NCBI GenBank assembly: GCA_003184365.1
Contig: NKYR01000061.1
Location: forward strand, 1-64,000
Length of the DNA stretch: 64,000 bases
Source: Evernia prunastri
Taxonomy: Eukaryota; Ascomycota; Lecanoromycetes; Lecanorales; Parmeliaceae
Reading direction: 5' to 3'
Below the pieces are notes generated by a model, which saw only the letters and a list, made by a program, of their open reading frames with translations, searched no databases and was not told the origin of the DNA. How positions within the stretch are numbered: the first letter of the stretch is position 1; every line of letters starts with the position of its first letter. Position numbers and translations under genes: made by a program. Of this stretch, positions 33,275 to 45,318 are shown in pieces.

Positions 33275-34207
33275 TCAGGCGATGAAACACTTCTCAGCCA
33301 ATGGCTCCGGGTACATACCAATGAGCCGAGGTTTATCAGGGGTCAGCCATGGTCTCAAAGAAGCAATGCGCGATGCGTAAGAGACCTTACCATTATTTAG
33401 TCTAGCGATTACAGCGAAGGCCGAATCCACCTGGCTATATTGAATCAAAGGCATACTACATGACCATCCGCAGAAACATAGCCTGCTCCATTTGTACCCT
33501 GCATGAGTAGCGGAGGCCACGCCTAACCCAACCCCCCATTCCCGTACGATTCTCAAAGAGGGGCAGCCCCACGAATGCCTCCAGCGCCGCCACTCCCCCT
33601 TGCAGCGCCGCCAGGGCATTTGGCAGCCTCGGTGTTGACTGCTCCAAGTCCCACGAGCGTGGTCTTTCTCCCAGTCCTTTGCGCAGACCTCCTCTTTGAC
33701 CTCTGAGCCTTCACAGATCACATCCGAACACGCTCTTTCAAGAACGGTCCAGTTCAGCGAACCTCTTGGCACGGTTCGTGCAAGAAGAAGAAGCACCGTC
33801 TCGTAGCCTCTATGTGGGCGATCTGATACGCCGTGGCGAAGAAGGGAGACTGCCGACGGTCTGATGAGGAGGGCGTTGATGAACACCGAGATTGAGAAGG
33901 GGGAGGGAAGTGGGGGGCGTAGAAAGACGGTACTAAGGTGGGTATTGTTGGTGTGGTTGGCTCTTATTAGGTGGTCCTCCATATCTTGGCAAATTGGCTT
34001 CAAGCCCGGCTGACTTTCAAACAAAGTGTCAAGAGTTTGTAAGTAGACGCCTTTCAGCAACGCTGACCGGAAAGATAAATACAACATATTTTGTGGATGA
34101 TCGATCATCGTCAGGTAGTTGGGTGTATGAGTCTTCTCGCCTGGCGCTTCGCGGTTTAAGAAAACGAGATCCGAGATAGAATCAAGCGGCGATCCAATAT
34201 CGAGCAT
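33275..34207 (-). CDS. Hypothetical open frame, low confidence
   Basis: A 310-codon frame without recognisable domains. The first half (to about residue 175) is protein-like. The second half turns Trp/Arg/Cys-rich, as when a coding sequence is read out of frame. From about 33650 to 33456 an alternative frame looks more natural (LPNALAALQGGVAALEAF). An unrecognised intron or a frameshift near 33650 would explain this. No function is proposed. Confidence 0.25.
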   Translation of the reverse strand: MLDIGSPLDSISDLVFLNREAPGEKTHTPNYLTMIDHPQNMLYLSFRSALLKGVYLQTLDTLFESQPGLKPICQDMEDHLIRANHTNNTHLSTVFLRPPLPSPFSISVFINALLIRPSAVSLLRHGVSDRPHRGYETVLLLLARTVPRGSLNWTVLERACSDVICEGSEVKEEVCAKDWEKDHARGTWSSQHRGCQMPWRRCKGEWRRWRHSWGCPSLRIVREWGVGLGVASATHAGYKWSRLCFCGWSCSMPLIQYSQVDSAFAVIARLNNGKVSYASRIASLRPWLTPDKPRLIGMYPEPLAEKCFIA

Positions 34208-35161
34208 CTGTGTGTACTGCTTGTGTTTGACAAGTGCGCTCCCTGCAGCACGGGCGGTCTCCTACTCGTCCAGATCATCTCTGCGCAAGCATACTACTTA
34301 TACCTAGCCATCGTCACCAATATCGCTGCAAGCCTTTCCTTTCTCCACTCCTTCCACGGCCTCTTCTCCACTGTTACATTGCCTCAAGTATGATCCTAAG
34401 GAGCGATTGTTCCTTCTAGCTGTGGAGTGGTGGACCGCTTACACAGTCTGTGAAGCTCACGCTAATTGCCACCAAGAGTCATTCGAAACTTGGCGTCTTG
34501 AGAGGTAGCTACCACACAGTGCTAGCTGTGCAGCATTTCGAACCCACGGCCTGCTAATTCCGTTTGCGTGTCTTTGACGACTCGCGCCCGGCTGACTGTC
34601 TTCGCACCCAACTTCTTTTATGGCAGTGTCTTCAGGGGAGGTTGGTTTAGCAAACTTTTTGTTACTACTTGGTGGACTTTCTGGGCGTACTGAGTACCGA
34701 TCAGTTCGCCAGTGAACGACACAAAATTGCAAACAAGCTTGTACTGTCATTTTTGCCTTGGAGAATATTCTATTGTTCTGCCCGAGGCTGCTATCTAGGT
34801 TACTATATACTTGGAAAACGCTCAAATTTTGCTTGATGGCTCACGCAATCCAAAATCAGCCACAAAAGATTTCAAAATCGCTGTAGTGAACGCGCTGATG
34901 AGATAACGGAGCCCCTAAGGGAAACGACAGGCGGCAAATATCGTCTGTGAGATGCGGTTTGGTAGGTCGGTGCTAGGCGTCCAAATGCTTCAATTCAAAT
35001 GCAAAGATAATCGAGCAACCAAAAACTCACTCAGCAAGGGTTTATACACAGGTCTCGAATCTTCTGTTGATGTCGTGATGCTCGTCGCCGACCTAGGGTC
35101 GGCGAGAGAGTCTTCTTGGCCGGAGTTCCCTCCTTGGAGGTGATCGGTCTCTACTAGCAAG
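34208..35161. other. Intergenic, no supported gene
   Basis: Only short, unconvincing frames. No tRNA or repeat was recognised. Confidence 0.45.
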
Positions 35162-36997
35162 TCATTTAGGAGAAGCGGTGAGGACTTTGGCTTCTGACAG
35201 CTGTCGTCGTCGGGGGACTCTTGAGATCTCTTCTTTTGACGAACTGTCCGCACCAGAGTCACTGGACACCACGGCTTTCCTACGTTGGGTTATTGGCTTT
35301 GGAGATGGACTTCTCTGCGCGGGCCTTTTGGGAGCAGCGGATATGATGTTCGGTTTCAGTACCTTTCCCTTTCCCTTTCCCTTGGGCCGTAACCTTGAAA
35401 CTTCCTTGTAATCGCGGTCGCTGTCCTCTTCTTCTGAGGTGCTTCGGGATTCAGATTCGCTAGATTCGACGACGCGAGTAAGGCGAGAAGGCCGCCTGCG
35501 TGAAGATCTGGGTGTAATCTGCGATCCTTCGGGAGTAATAATTGCCAGCCTACGATTAGCGCTGTGGATGGCGTGCTCTCTATGGTCGTACGCCATGTCG
35601 CTTGTGTTTCTCAGTGCGGTCCGACCCTCACGGAAAGTCTGAGGAGAGTTAGTCAGACCCCAGGATCCAATTGGGGTCATGTGAGTGTGTGCAGGAGTCC
35701 CGTGGCCTCTGGGCTGCGTCATATGATGTGTGAACATTTCGAGGTCACCTCTCCCGTGTAAAATTGCACTGGCGGTGTGCGCTTTGTTGTCGTACCTCTC
35801 TCTCCTCCCAATAGATCGGATGCTGTGCATGGCTCGAGCACCTAAAGCACCGTCGTGGCGTATTTGCCGCTCGGCCACCGCAATCGTACCGTCGGGACCC
35901 TTGGCTTCCGTGAAGAAGGTCGGCAGAAAGGGCAGCTCGTTACGTGATGATGGGATTATAGCCTTGTCCAGTCTCTCTCGAATGTTTCGGTTTCCCGGCC
36001 CCGGGGAACAGCCTTCGTAGTAGTCAGGCTTTGCAACGACGATCTTAGGAGTCAGGGCCGTGATGTTCCCGAACTGAACATTCTGGGCAGAGGGAGGCCT
36101 CCCTCGGCCTGTAATTCTGGGAAGAACATGACTCATGACCTCGTCTTCGTTCTGCGCTCTTCTAACGGTCCTGACGAATGACTTATAAGATGCATCCAAG
36201 CTGCGGGAAGGCGAAAGAGATGAACGGGGCTGTAGCAGCACTTCCTTCCAGTCTTGATAATTTGCAGGTGTCTGGTCATCGTCGGGTGGGAAAACGTAGT
36301 TGTCGGTAAGGAGTTGTGCGCAGCCCGCGTTGTAAGCAGAAGATCTGACTTCTCTGCTGGAGGACATAGTAGTCGGCGTTGGTGAGACTTTCTCGGGATT
36401 GCGATACTATTTCGATTGTAAGCGTCTCCGCGAGTCTTAAGGAACATATCAGCGTACTTTTCTTAGATCGGAGAGATCTGGACCTCCGTGGCGCGCGAAG
36501 TGGGTGATGTCTTTAGGACGCTTTTTGAGGTTGACTGAGGTGTCTAATATGCGCTGCGCTTCCGCTTTTAGAAGAGAATTCCGTCGATTCAGCTCCCGTA
36601 GAGCATCAGGAGCAAGCGAAACTTTGGACAGCGAGTCCCAAAAACTTCGTTGAGCGCGGTCCCAACTGGACCGCGAGAGGTGGGTGGAAGAGGAGCTACT
36701 AGACTTTGGTCTCTTTGCCGGATGTTCTGAATGTTTCGAGGGATCTTCGTGTATGTGCTCGGAGGAAAGGGTTCTGTGTTTCCGCTTTCGCCCTGTAGGT
36801 GGTTGTTGGGAGTCAGGTGCAACTGTAGGCCCTGGCGAAGACGAATCGCAAGGCCAAGTTTCTTGATTTGAGTGAGCTCCGACCTTTCGAACATGCCGTA
36901 GGATTGCCATGATTATATAGAAGATCCAACGTTGAGCTTCCGAAAGGATTCGACGTAGATGCTTCCTTAGTTGAGACGAGACTGAAAACGCGCTCAT
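35162..36997 (-). CDS. DUF7924-type fungal hypothetical protein
   Basis: Two exons, 36997-36458 and 36406-35162, give about 595 residues. The 51-bp intron has donor GTACGC and acceptor ATAG and joins GGPDLSDLRK to YRNPE, the usual junction motif of this family. The N-terminus is disordered and carries a nuclear-localisation-like TGRKRKHRT and KRPKSSSS. The conserved domain runs from about residue 180 to 460: LLQPRSSLSPSRSLDASYKS, GPGNRNIRERLDKAIIPSS, FFTEAKGPDGTIAVAERQI, DGALGARAMHSI and YDNKAHTASAILHGRGDLEM. The C-terminus is Ser/Glu/Lys-rich and basic. Biochemical function is unknown. The first exon's N-terminus is uncertain; a start at the internal Met near 36910 is possible. Confidence 0.7.
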
Positions 36998-38232
36998 GCA
37001 TGCGGCCGGGCGTTAAAGGTCTCGAATCATGGTTGCCTAGCACTGTGTCTGTTCACATCCTATCAATCTCTGATCTTTCAAGGAGTTAGGCATTTTTAAA
37101 TGGGGGGAGTGTTTGAAGGCACTGATGTTGAAACGCGGAAACCCCGATCCAATTCGACGGCGAGGCTATTTTCAAATCCCTCGGCGGCTACAAAGCCGCT
37201 AAGTTCCAAAGCGGATAAGCGCAAAGACAGCTCAAACTTTGTATAGCCTCAAATCTTCATCGCTTAAGGCGCGTCCACCACGCAATACACTTATAATACA
37301 GGTACATCAAAGGATAGATCTAGCACTAGCGGCCGCAAAATATGGGTGGATTTGGGCGAATCGTTCACAAACTTTCCTCTACCACAGCCTCAATCCAGTA
37401 GCAGGGTGTGAAATGTAACATGACCACCAAGTGCGAACCTCAAGATCGCTGAAGCTGCCAAACAGAGAGTCCGATTCGGAAGTACCGTATGTGTGTGAGA
37501 AGACAGAGAAGCCTGGAGACACTGGTTCAATTTCCTGCGCAGCGTCAGTCATCACGGTACCCTGACTCACTGGAAGCCGTTTCAAGTCTGGGACTATTCC
37601 TGACGCGTTGTCAGCGTTGGAAACCATAGGACTTCAATACCTCAGAAAGTCTGCTTTCCATCAGGTCGACAATGGCAAGTTCGAAAGGGTCCTACGCGAT
37701 GGCAGTGCATTAAGACTTGCATACCTCAGACCGTCGGCACTGAGATCTAAAGCTTGGCTTTCTCATATCCTTGGTAGCAGAGTTGTCTTTTCTGCGGCGA
37801 CTCCGTATCCCGGAATCGTACGCTAGGGCCATCGTGCGTCGTGGATACCACTTCCATTGTGTCCTTTTGACAGGTCAGTTCCATAATGGGCCGTAATCCA
37901 CATCCAGCGCAAATTTTTCCCCAAAAGGACTTGTCATGTTTTCAAAGGCAAAGAAAACCTGAGGGTGAGCTCGCTTTACATGATTCAAACCATAGCAATG
38001 GCTACCTGCCATGGAATGACATCGTGTCACCATCATAAAACTGAAGAAACTTGATATGGATGGCCCTGTAAAATTGAAATTACCCTAGGAAATTTCACAT
38101 TTGAATACATCTAGGGCTGACTGTCTCGTGACTTCCGTGAAGTTTCCGTATCTGAAACCCTCCTTCCTTTAGATTCTCGCAGAAATCATCTTCGCCTCTT
38201 AGCTTGACACAATACACCAGAACGAAACCCTC
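36998..38232. other. Intergenic, no supported gene
   Basis: Promoter regions of two divergent genes; no coding signal or repeat was recognised. Confidence 0.45.
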
Positions 38233-39670
38233 ATGGCAACGGTACCATTATTCTCGCCTCAGGCCTTACTGAAAGCACACAGAAGAGACCACCGCTTCCT
38301 TCCTACGCCCCTGTCTTCGAAGGATCAAAAACCTGCGTCGGCCATAACGGTCCCACCTGAAGTTTGTTCATCTGACGCAACATCTTTACCGCCTCCAAAC
38401 TCTCTCCCCGGTCTTCCAGCCGAGATCAAGCAAGCTATATTCTCATCACTAGCGGATGGGGTACGTTGAAGGCGCTTGTACTGACATGCTCCTCTATGTA
38501 CAAAGCTTACGTCGGCCTTAAACCCATCAGCCGAACCAACATCATTAGCAAGATATTGCGAGCCCAGATTGACACTAGCCTGATGCACGAGGCTCTGACT
38601 ACGCTGTATTCCTCTCGAATGACGCCCTTCACCAGAGAGGAAGCCGGTGATTTCGTAGGAGGCTACGTCACCCGTAAAACGCCCTTTCAATTTGACACAC
38701 GCAATGGGTTGGACCTCAGCGAACTGCATAGCCATGTTGAATTCTTTGCTAAACGATTCGCCTCTTTTGCGCTCTCGCGCAAGCTTGCGACCGGTTCTAT
38801 GGAAAAGGACATGGTAACTATTTCACGAAGTGAGCTGACTCGGATTGAAAGAACCCTGTATCGATTCGAGCTCTACAATAATTTGTTCGCCGTGCTTAGA
38901 AGGTCCGGCTCTGCCCGTAACCCGACATGGACTATATCTGAACGGGGCTCCTATCTCTCTGACGTATTTGCGCCTTGGGAGAACGAACAATTGGCATGCA
39001 TTCGTGACTACCTGCTAGAGGAATTATCAGCGTGTACGTGGCGCCCTCGTATCTCTGTGAAGAGACCTCGAGTAGCTAATATGATCTAGCTTCCAGTCGC
39101 ATAGCCGATGATGCTATCCCGCGGAGAGCCCGCAAAAGCCGCTTCGATAAGGATTGGAGCAAATACGACCCTAAACCTTATCTCTCGCTCGGTCTGGCAT
39201 GCCTACACCGACTCATCCTCGCTAAGACGTATGAAGAATGCTACAAGATCCTATCCAGCCAGTCGCCGAGCGACGAAGACCCTCTCCACGCGGCTTTGAA
39301 TTACGGAGGATACTACTCTCGTACACCGCTTTCGCAGCAGCAGCGGACAGACTGGCGCCACTGGATGCCTCCACAACTCGCAGACGACAGGGATAGCGGC
39401 CCCACAGACGCATGGTGGGAAGTGAGCTCGTGGGAGAGGGGCGAGACTCGAACGGTGCTGCTTCCTGCCACTTCGTTTCGGGAGCCGTGCAGGGTACAGG
39501 TCAGCCCTGGGCAGGATTGCGTTCTGCTTTCCAACGTAAGGGACAAGTCAAGGAGCGACCACAGTCTTGGAAACAGTGACAGGAAAGTCAACAGCGGCGA
39601 GCCTGGTCGCAATGTCAAAGCGGGTGGAGTCATCGAGATGAGCATGACCAGATGTCACGGTCTGAATTAA
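38233..39670 (+). pseudogene. F-box protein gene with one frameshift
   Basis: The N-terminal frame (38233-38465) carries an F-box start, LPGLPAEIKQAIFSSLADG, and then runs into TGA. The downstream frame begins immediately as TLKALVLTCSSMYKAY, which is the second half of the same F-box. Alignment with the neighbour at 40626-42094 (SLPPELKQAILSELP, then TLLSLVSTCSSFYHTF) shows that one base is missing near 38460. Downstream, an intron (39034-39089; donor GTACGT, branch GCTAAT, acceptor CTAG) leads to a last exon 39090-39670. Conserved landmarks shared with the neighbour include SHVEFFAKRFASFALS, RFELYNNLF and FAPWENEQLACIRDYL. A sequencing error rather than true decay is possible. Confidence 0.7.
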
Positions 39671-40625
39671 GAAAACTAGAAAACAAACTTGCATATCTGA
39701 CGTCTGTGCCGCAAACCCACCAACAGTCTATCTCGCCGAAGCAACGCCTCTTCCTGAATAGAGAACATCTGCTCCATCTAGAGCCATTCGTAGTCTCCGT
39801 CCTTGCACAACCATCATGCCCCACTCCACGGTCAGCACTGCCCCTATGACCATGCCTCCCAAAGCCAGCCTTCTCCTTCCTTCCCCTTCTCCATCCTCAC
39901 ACCGAAACAAGTTATGTAGGTTGAACATGCCTACAGTCAACGATCGTATCGCAGCAAGAGTCTTCCATATGCCGACCGAGCGGTATACACGGGTGTCTTT
40001 AATCTGCTTGACGTTGTTTTCGATCGTGTGTTGAGGAAAGGGATGCGGTGCTAGTGGATGGGGCTTGTTTGAGCTATTGCTTGCTGTGGAGTGGAGTAGG
40101 GAAAATCGGATGATGGGTGGGAGTTGGGCTGTAGGTGCGCTCTTCATTGAGATGGAGAGTTTCTAGAGGACGTGCATGTAATGCAGGATTGGCGGAGTTC
40201 TGGTGGGGGAGACTTGGTCTGAATGAGCGTGATGTCTGTCAAGGCAAGGATGGTCCCTTGGATGAGAGCGTTGTAATGCCGGTGCGAAGTCGCGATAGGA
40301 AGGCGCGCGGGGCTCGCGAGGATTGTAGGGGGGGAGTGGCAGTGGGGGTTCCACTTGGCTTGATAGTCTGGGCTTGTTGTGGCTTGAGATTGGAGTCTCC
40401 TTGGTGGTAGAAGTGGGTGAGCATGCTGGCTTACTGCAGCTAGAGGGTGCGTGTTCGGGTTGCAGAATGATCATCGCCTACTAGGCTCGCAAAGCTATTG
40501 TTGCTTTCCTTGGTCTTGTCCTGTCGTGGGATACGGATTTCCGGTGTGGGTGTCAAGTCGTGGAAAGTGTATGAGGATGTTCAGTCGTTTTCTTTGGCCC
40601 GACATTAGACTTCAGCTATCGAGTC
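39671..40625. other. Intergenic between convergent F-box genes
   Basis: Nothing recognisable. Small frames on both strands (for example 39728-40147) lack domain features. Confidence 0.45.
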
Positions 40626-42094
40626 TCAATCCTTGAGATTCTCCCTCCACTTCTTCATATCCGTGATCCACGCCTCCATGTTACCCCAGATTGCCTCAGG
40701 CGCCACTGTCTTTGGTCTCTTAGGTTGAATAGGTTCGCTTGATGGACTGGATGGAGGCCATGTGATACGGCTTTCGTCCCCAGGGCTCCACCAACCTCTG
40801 CCACCACGGCACCAGATCTTGTGTCTTGCTTTGAAGGAATCCTCCATCAGGCGGTAACAATGCTTTTTGATTGTGAAGGGCTGATGAGGAAGATCGTCCC
40901 AGTCGTGATTCAGAAGGCCCCATTGAGCAAGCCGACTAGAGTCCCACATCACATAACCCCTTTCTCGCAGAAATCCTTGCTCGCTCATACCATACCAATA
41001 CTCATGGGTGTCGTACGCATATGCCCACCGCCATGCCTCTTCTGGACCCTTGTCACCGTCGATGGCCAGTTGAGCTGGGATATAGACGCGTTCATCCTCT
41101 ATCGTCAAGTTCTGGAGATTCGTCAAGCCGTTGACATGGTCTTGTTGCTTCAAGGCTTCGAAAAGAGAGTACCGAGAGAATCCCTCAAGCGCCTTTAAGA
41201 TATGACAACGGTCGTCGAACGTGGATGCATCGATGACTTTACGAAGATTCGTCAGGCCAACACAAAGGTAGGGGTCTTTCCAGTAGTTGAACCGTGCGTC
41301 CCAGTCGTCATCAAGATACTCTATCCTTCTCTCCCCCCATTCGACATCATGCTTAGCCACGTCATTAAAAGCTGAACTCGTTAGCCGATGGTATCTAGCG
41401 GAGGCTTTGGAGAGTACATACATGGAGAGAAGCAATGATGAAGATAGTCTCGGACGCAAGCCAACTGCTCGTTTTCCCAGGGTGCGCTTATGGAGAAGAA
41501 CATTCTCTGCGGGCTCTTCGGGGCGGCCAGGACGGTCTGAACTCTGTCGAGTTGTCGGAACATATTGCTGAAGAGCTCATACCTATAGAAGGTTCGTTTG
41601 ATCCGAGTGGTCTCTGAAGACGATAGTAAAGGTGGTAACGCCTCGGGAAGTGCAGTCACGGGGTTGATAGACAATGTCGAGCAAGCGAAAGCTCGGGAGA
41701 AGAATTCGATGTGGTCATGTAAGCCACCAATAGCCAAAGCATCGCGAAGCTTCCATCTCTGGGGTAGAGTTGTGAAATCGTTCCTGGTGTACATTTTTAG
41801 GAGCTCGGTGGCTGTGTCATCACTGTAGTGTTCAAGCGCCGTTGATTCATACACGACCATAGCATCGCATATGAGATCCCATCCGATCTGGATGTGTAGA
41901 ACTGACTTAGTGATAAGAGGTTCAGCATTGAGGAAGGTGTGATAAAAGGATGAGCAAGTCGACACAAGTGATAGCAAAGTGCTTGCGTTTGGTAGCTCCG
42001 AGAGGATGGCTTGCTTGAGCTCGGGTGGAAGAGATAGGAAAGGACTCGGTGAAGGTACAAGCGGGAGGGGATGTTGATCATCCATGTTTGACAT
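40626..42094 (-). CDS. F-box-like fungal protein, 472 residues
   Basis: Two exons, 42094-41422 and 41371-40626. The 50-bp intron has donor GTATGT, branch GGCTAACG and acceptor CAG, placed right after the CVRDYLHHCFSP segment. An F-box-like start FLSLPPELKQAILSELP lies at about residue 20, followed by LVSTCSSFYHTFL. The middle holds HDHIEFFSRAFACSTLS and ISAPWENEQLACVRDYL. The C-terminal half carries VAKHDVEWGERRIEYL and LTNLRKVIDASTFDDR. It is clearly related to the frameshifted gene at 38233-39670, with which it is convergent. A role as an SCF ubiquitin-ligase adaptor is inferred from the family only. Confidence 0.75.
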
Positions 42095-43128
42095 GTTGCT
42101 TTCAAAGTAGTCTTGGTGAGCAATACATTGGTGAGTTGTAAGACGGACTAAGAGTGAGAGAGTCAGAAAGGAAACTATGGCCCGCGCTAGTCAGCCTTGC
42201 TGGGCTTGCGCTAGCGCCGGAATTATGTAGAAGGCAAATAATCTTTTCCCGTGCACTTGCTTGCTGACACGTATTCTTCTGGTCAAACAGTCACGAGAAC
42301 TTCATGGAATCAACCGTTCCATCGTCCCGTAAGTCAACTGAGTTCCATAATGCTACGCCTCGATTTGGGAGGTAAGGTAGGAAGGATACAGACACTGCGG
42401 TCGGCCTAGAACCTCCGACGGGTTCTTGCCACAAGAATCACCCACCAAAGCCTGTGACCCTAATGACCCAGATGAAGCATTTGTTTAACACTTCGGGGAA
42501 TATCTTAACACTTTTCAAGACGGGGAATCGCCAAGCCCGACGATCTTGGATGGTAGCCTATAGGAAGCAGCAGAGGCTCGGATGAAGGCCTCTCGTTCTG
42601 CATGCTACGCGCTTACATGCTAGAAGCTAGCCTCTAAACCGAGCTGCATCGCCAACATCCCCGCACCCTGCTAGTAGTAGTCGCCTCTTTGCACAATTGA
42701 TCAAGAAGAATAGGTTCATCGTGCAGGGGGCGCTCGTCGAATCAACCTTCAGTATGGGGATTCCCTCCAATCAACATGGTGTCTCGCTCGGAAAGGAGGT
42801 TTTGGTTCGCTCACGGGGCCTACAACACTCGCCTCAGCCGCTTTATTTGAGTGCTTCTGCACCAGAAAGCCGACAGTTCTCGAAAGCAAAAAGTAGTTCT
42901 GACGCCGCTTCTCGCAAATGGATGAGCAGTCTTTAAAAGCAAGGCTCCAAAGGTTCGCAGACTAAGAGCCCGCATGACCAAGTGGTAGCTGAAGTGCGCG
43001 AGTTGAAGATATCCTCCCTTCCCACGATTTCTATTTCATAGACATATTTTCACTAGGGGCCTGCCGTGCCTCACGAAAGAACTTTCTGCAATCATACACC
43101 CAGCCATATCTTGTCAATCGTTGGGAAT
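42095..43128. other. Intergenic, no supported gene
   Basis: No coding signal. A tRNA box-A-like string near 42975 has no matching box B and was rejected. Confidence 0.45.
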
Positions 43129-43814
43129 ATGCCACGGTCAACCTCCTCGGGCTCATCAGAGCGCTCGTACTACACGGCTCGGAGTGATTATGATACCATC
43201 GATGACTACTATTCCAACCTGGCACCTACTTCGGCTGACCTACGAAGCCGGACTGACAATCCCCCTACATGGCCGCTGAGGAGTAGTCGCACCGACCTTC
43301 GGCTCTCAGAGCGCAGCACTAGGTACTCATCTGGAATCCTACCTCATTGTTGCCATCTCTCGAGCTCTCTCGTGATCCGATGCTATGTCTTGCGAAGGCA
43401 ATAATCCTAACTCTGTTATATTTTCTAGGGGTTACAACCCGTCTTACTACGGTGACATAGCGCCTGTAGCCGGGAGCTCGCGTACGTACATCTCAAAGCC
43501 ATCCACCCTGATGAAACCGTCAACTCTGTCGCAACCCCCCTTCTGATGCCAAAATTACATCACACTGCCAGAAAAATGCAAGCTGACACTGGACATTCCC
43601 CACAGCTCAATTACATGACACCGGTTATCAAGAGGAAGACATGGATAACCCAACGTTGGACACACCCATGGCAACTCGTTACCGCCAATACAAAGAGCTT
43701 GACAGTGACTCTCGTACGGCCGAACGGGAGTATAAAGACAGGCTCAACGAAATACCTCGGCCTCCGCCGAGAAAGCATAGGACCGGAGAATACGGTGGCA
43801 AGTTAGATCTCTAA
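43129..43814 (+). CDS. Small hypothetical Tyr/Ser/Arg-rich protein, three exons
   Basis: Exons 43129-43322, 43439-43491 and 43606-43814 give a phase-consistent 151-residue product. Intron 1 has donor GTACTC, branch CCTAACTC and acceptor TCTAG; intron 2 has donor GTACGT, branch GCTGACAC and acceptor ACAG. The product starts MPRSTSSGSSERSYYTARSD and is low-complexity with repeated Tyr, for example GYNPSYYGD. It is probably disordered; no domain is recognised. A further charged open frame at 43958-44299 (KAEKLRARNDNHRQWGYGED) could be an extra 3' exon or a separate gene. Confidence 0.4.
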
Positions 43815-43957
43815 GCAGTCCATCTTTTTTGTGTTGCAACCAATGCGGACATTGGGCGCAAAAGCCTTTTGTAGTATTTCACCTTCAAGCATATCCGTCC
43901 CTCGATATGCCATCTTGAAGGAATGCTAACCTCAAAATATTCAAAGGCAACCCCGCA

Positions 43958-44299
43958 ATGACTTCGATCCATCATCGACAGTTGGCGCCGCACTCGGCGA
44001 ACATGGTGGAGGTGTCACAGAGACATATAGCTGCGCGGGCCAGTTTCGATGTCGATTATGTGGGGCATTATAGAAGCAAATCGCAGCGCAGGGGTCACAC
44101 CCAAAGGATCCAGGACGAAGAGGACAAAGCGGAAAAGCTTCGGGCGAGGAATGATAATCACAGGCAGTGGGGATATGGGGAAGACCGAGACTCCCAGAAG
44201 GAGGCGAAAAAGGAGCGGATTCGTGCGAATGAGGAGCGGCACAAGAGACTAGGTTACGAACCACGCGAAAACGGGAGGGTAAGCTCACCGCCGCTCTGA
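43958..44299 (+). CDS. Charged open frame, possible 3' exon
   Basis: The frame is rich in Arg, Glu, Lys and Gln (EDEEDKAEKLRARN-like, AKKERIRANEERHKRLGY) and looks like a helical, charged tail. An acceptor-like CAAAG at about 43948 precedes it. Whether it belongs to the gene at 43129-43814 or is chance cannot be decided. Confidence 0.2.
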   Translation: MTSIHHRQLAPHSANMVEVSQRHIAARASFDVDYVGHYRSKSQRRGHTQRIQDEEDKAEKLRARNDNHRQWGYGEDRDSQKEAKKERIRANEERHKRLGYEPRENGRVSSPPL

Positions 44300-44501
44300 A
44301 TGTTGTCATGGTGTTTTCCCCCTACTAATTTTTTCAACGTAGCGCCGCTGAGTAGAGCCTCCAATCGCCGGACCCGCGTCTAAGGGAAAAGGCCAGGCAG
44401 CGGATGGGAGGGGCGGGGTAAATGCTGCAAAGTGCAATGCAATCTGGGTATATGAGATCCCACCAAATCTACATGGCTGCTGTTAGCGACAATTGTATCT
44501 A

Positions 44502-45109
44502 GGGCAAATTACCGGATTGTACCCCGAAAGGTTGCATCTTTACCATCTCATGTCCCAAATTTCATTTCATACCCTTGGGGCGAATTACTCGTTCATGCCC
44601 CGAAAGGTTGGGTCTTTACCAATTCATACCTCAAATTATATTCTCATATCCCTCCATCCCTATCAAGACAAAGGATAAAAATCGGTTGAAATGGAAGCTA
44701 CTGCGGTATGAAAGTGCAAAAAATACACTTTCTAGGGGTACTATCCCAGGAGCATTGGTCGGGAGATGGTCTTCGGGAGGCCTCCGGGGTACTTTGGTGG
44801 GGGGCCATTCTTTTCATGTCCAGTGACCGGAAGAGTAACCCCCGAAGAGTTTCCCCCAAGAAGCGCCCCCCACCCCCTTTTTTTTTTTTTTTTTTGAAAT
44901 TCTTATTAAGCTCCCCTAAGAACACTCTTCGAAGAGTATCTTTCAAACAGTTTTTTAAGGGTAACACCCCTAAAAATACATCTTTTATGTTTCATACCTC
45001 AGCAGCTTCTAGTTTTACCGATTTATATTTCTAAGGGATATGAAAATGTAGTTTGGGGTATGAAATGGTAAGGATCCAACCTTTTGGGGTATGAATGGGT
45101 AATTTGCCC
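44502..45109. mobile_element. Mutator-like MITE, 608 bp, with 10-bp target duplication
   Basis: The element begins GGGCAAATTACC and ends GGGTAATTTGCCC. These are the outer ends of imperfect inverted repeats of about 77 bp (44502-44577 and 45033-45109). It is flanked by a perfect 10-bp direct duplication ATTGTATCTA (44492-44501 and 45110-45119). Long inverted repeats with a 9-11-bp duplication are typical of Mutator-like elements. The left repeat is itself tandemly duplicated (second unit from 44578, GGGCGAATTACTCG). The interior has a T tract of 17 (44879-44895) and no coding capacity, so the element is non-autonomous. Confidence 0.8.
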
Positions 45110-45318
45110 ATTGTATCTAAGTCCGTGGCACGCATCATCCGAACCACTGTGTAGAATAATTGACGAACACTATCTCCCGATGCGGTCATCTGATTGAACG
45201 AAACTAGACAGCGAAATAGAGCCCTCTCTAATGTTATCACCATCGTCGTCCACGACCTATGATCATCATCCATCGGTAATACACAGCTCGATATCTAACA
45301 AGAGGAGTACAAGCCGCC

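Noticed and set aside
42965..42995. tRNA box-A-like ACCAAGTGGTAGC
   Set aside because: No box B follows within 90 bp and no cloverleaf can be drawn.
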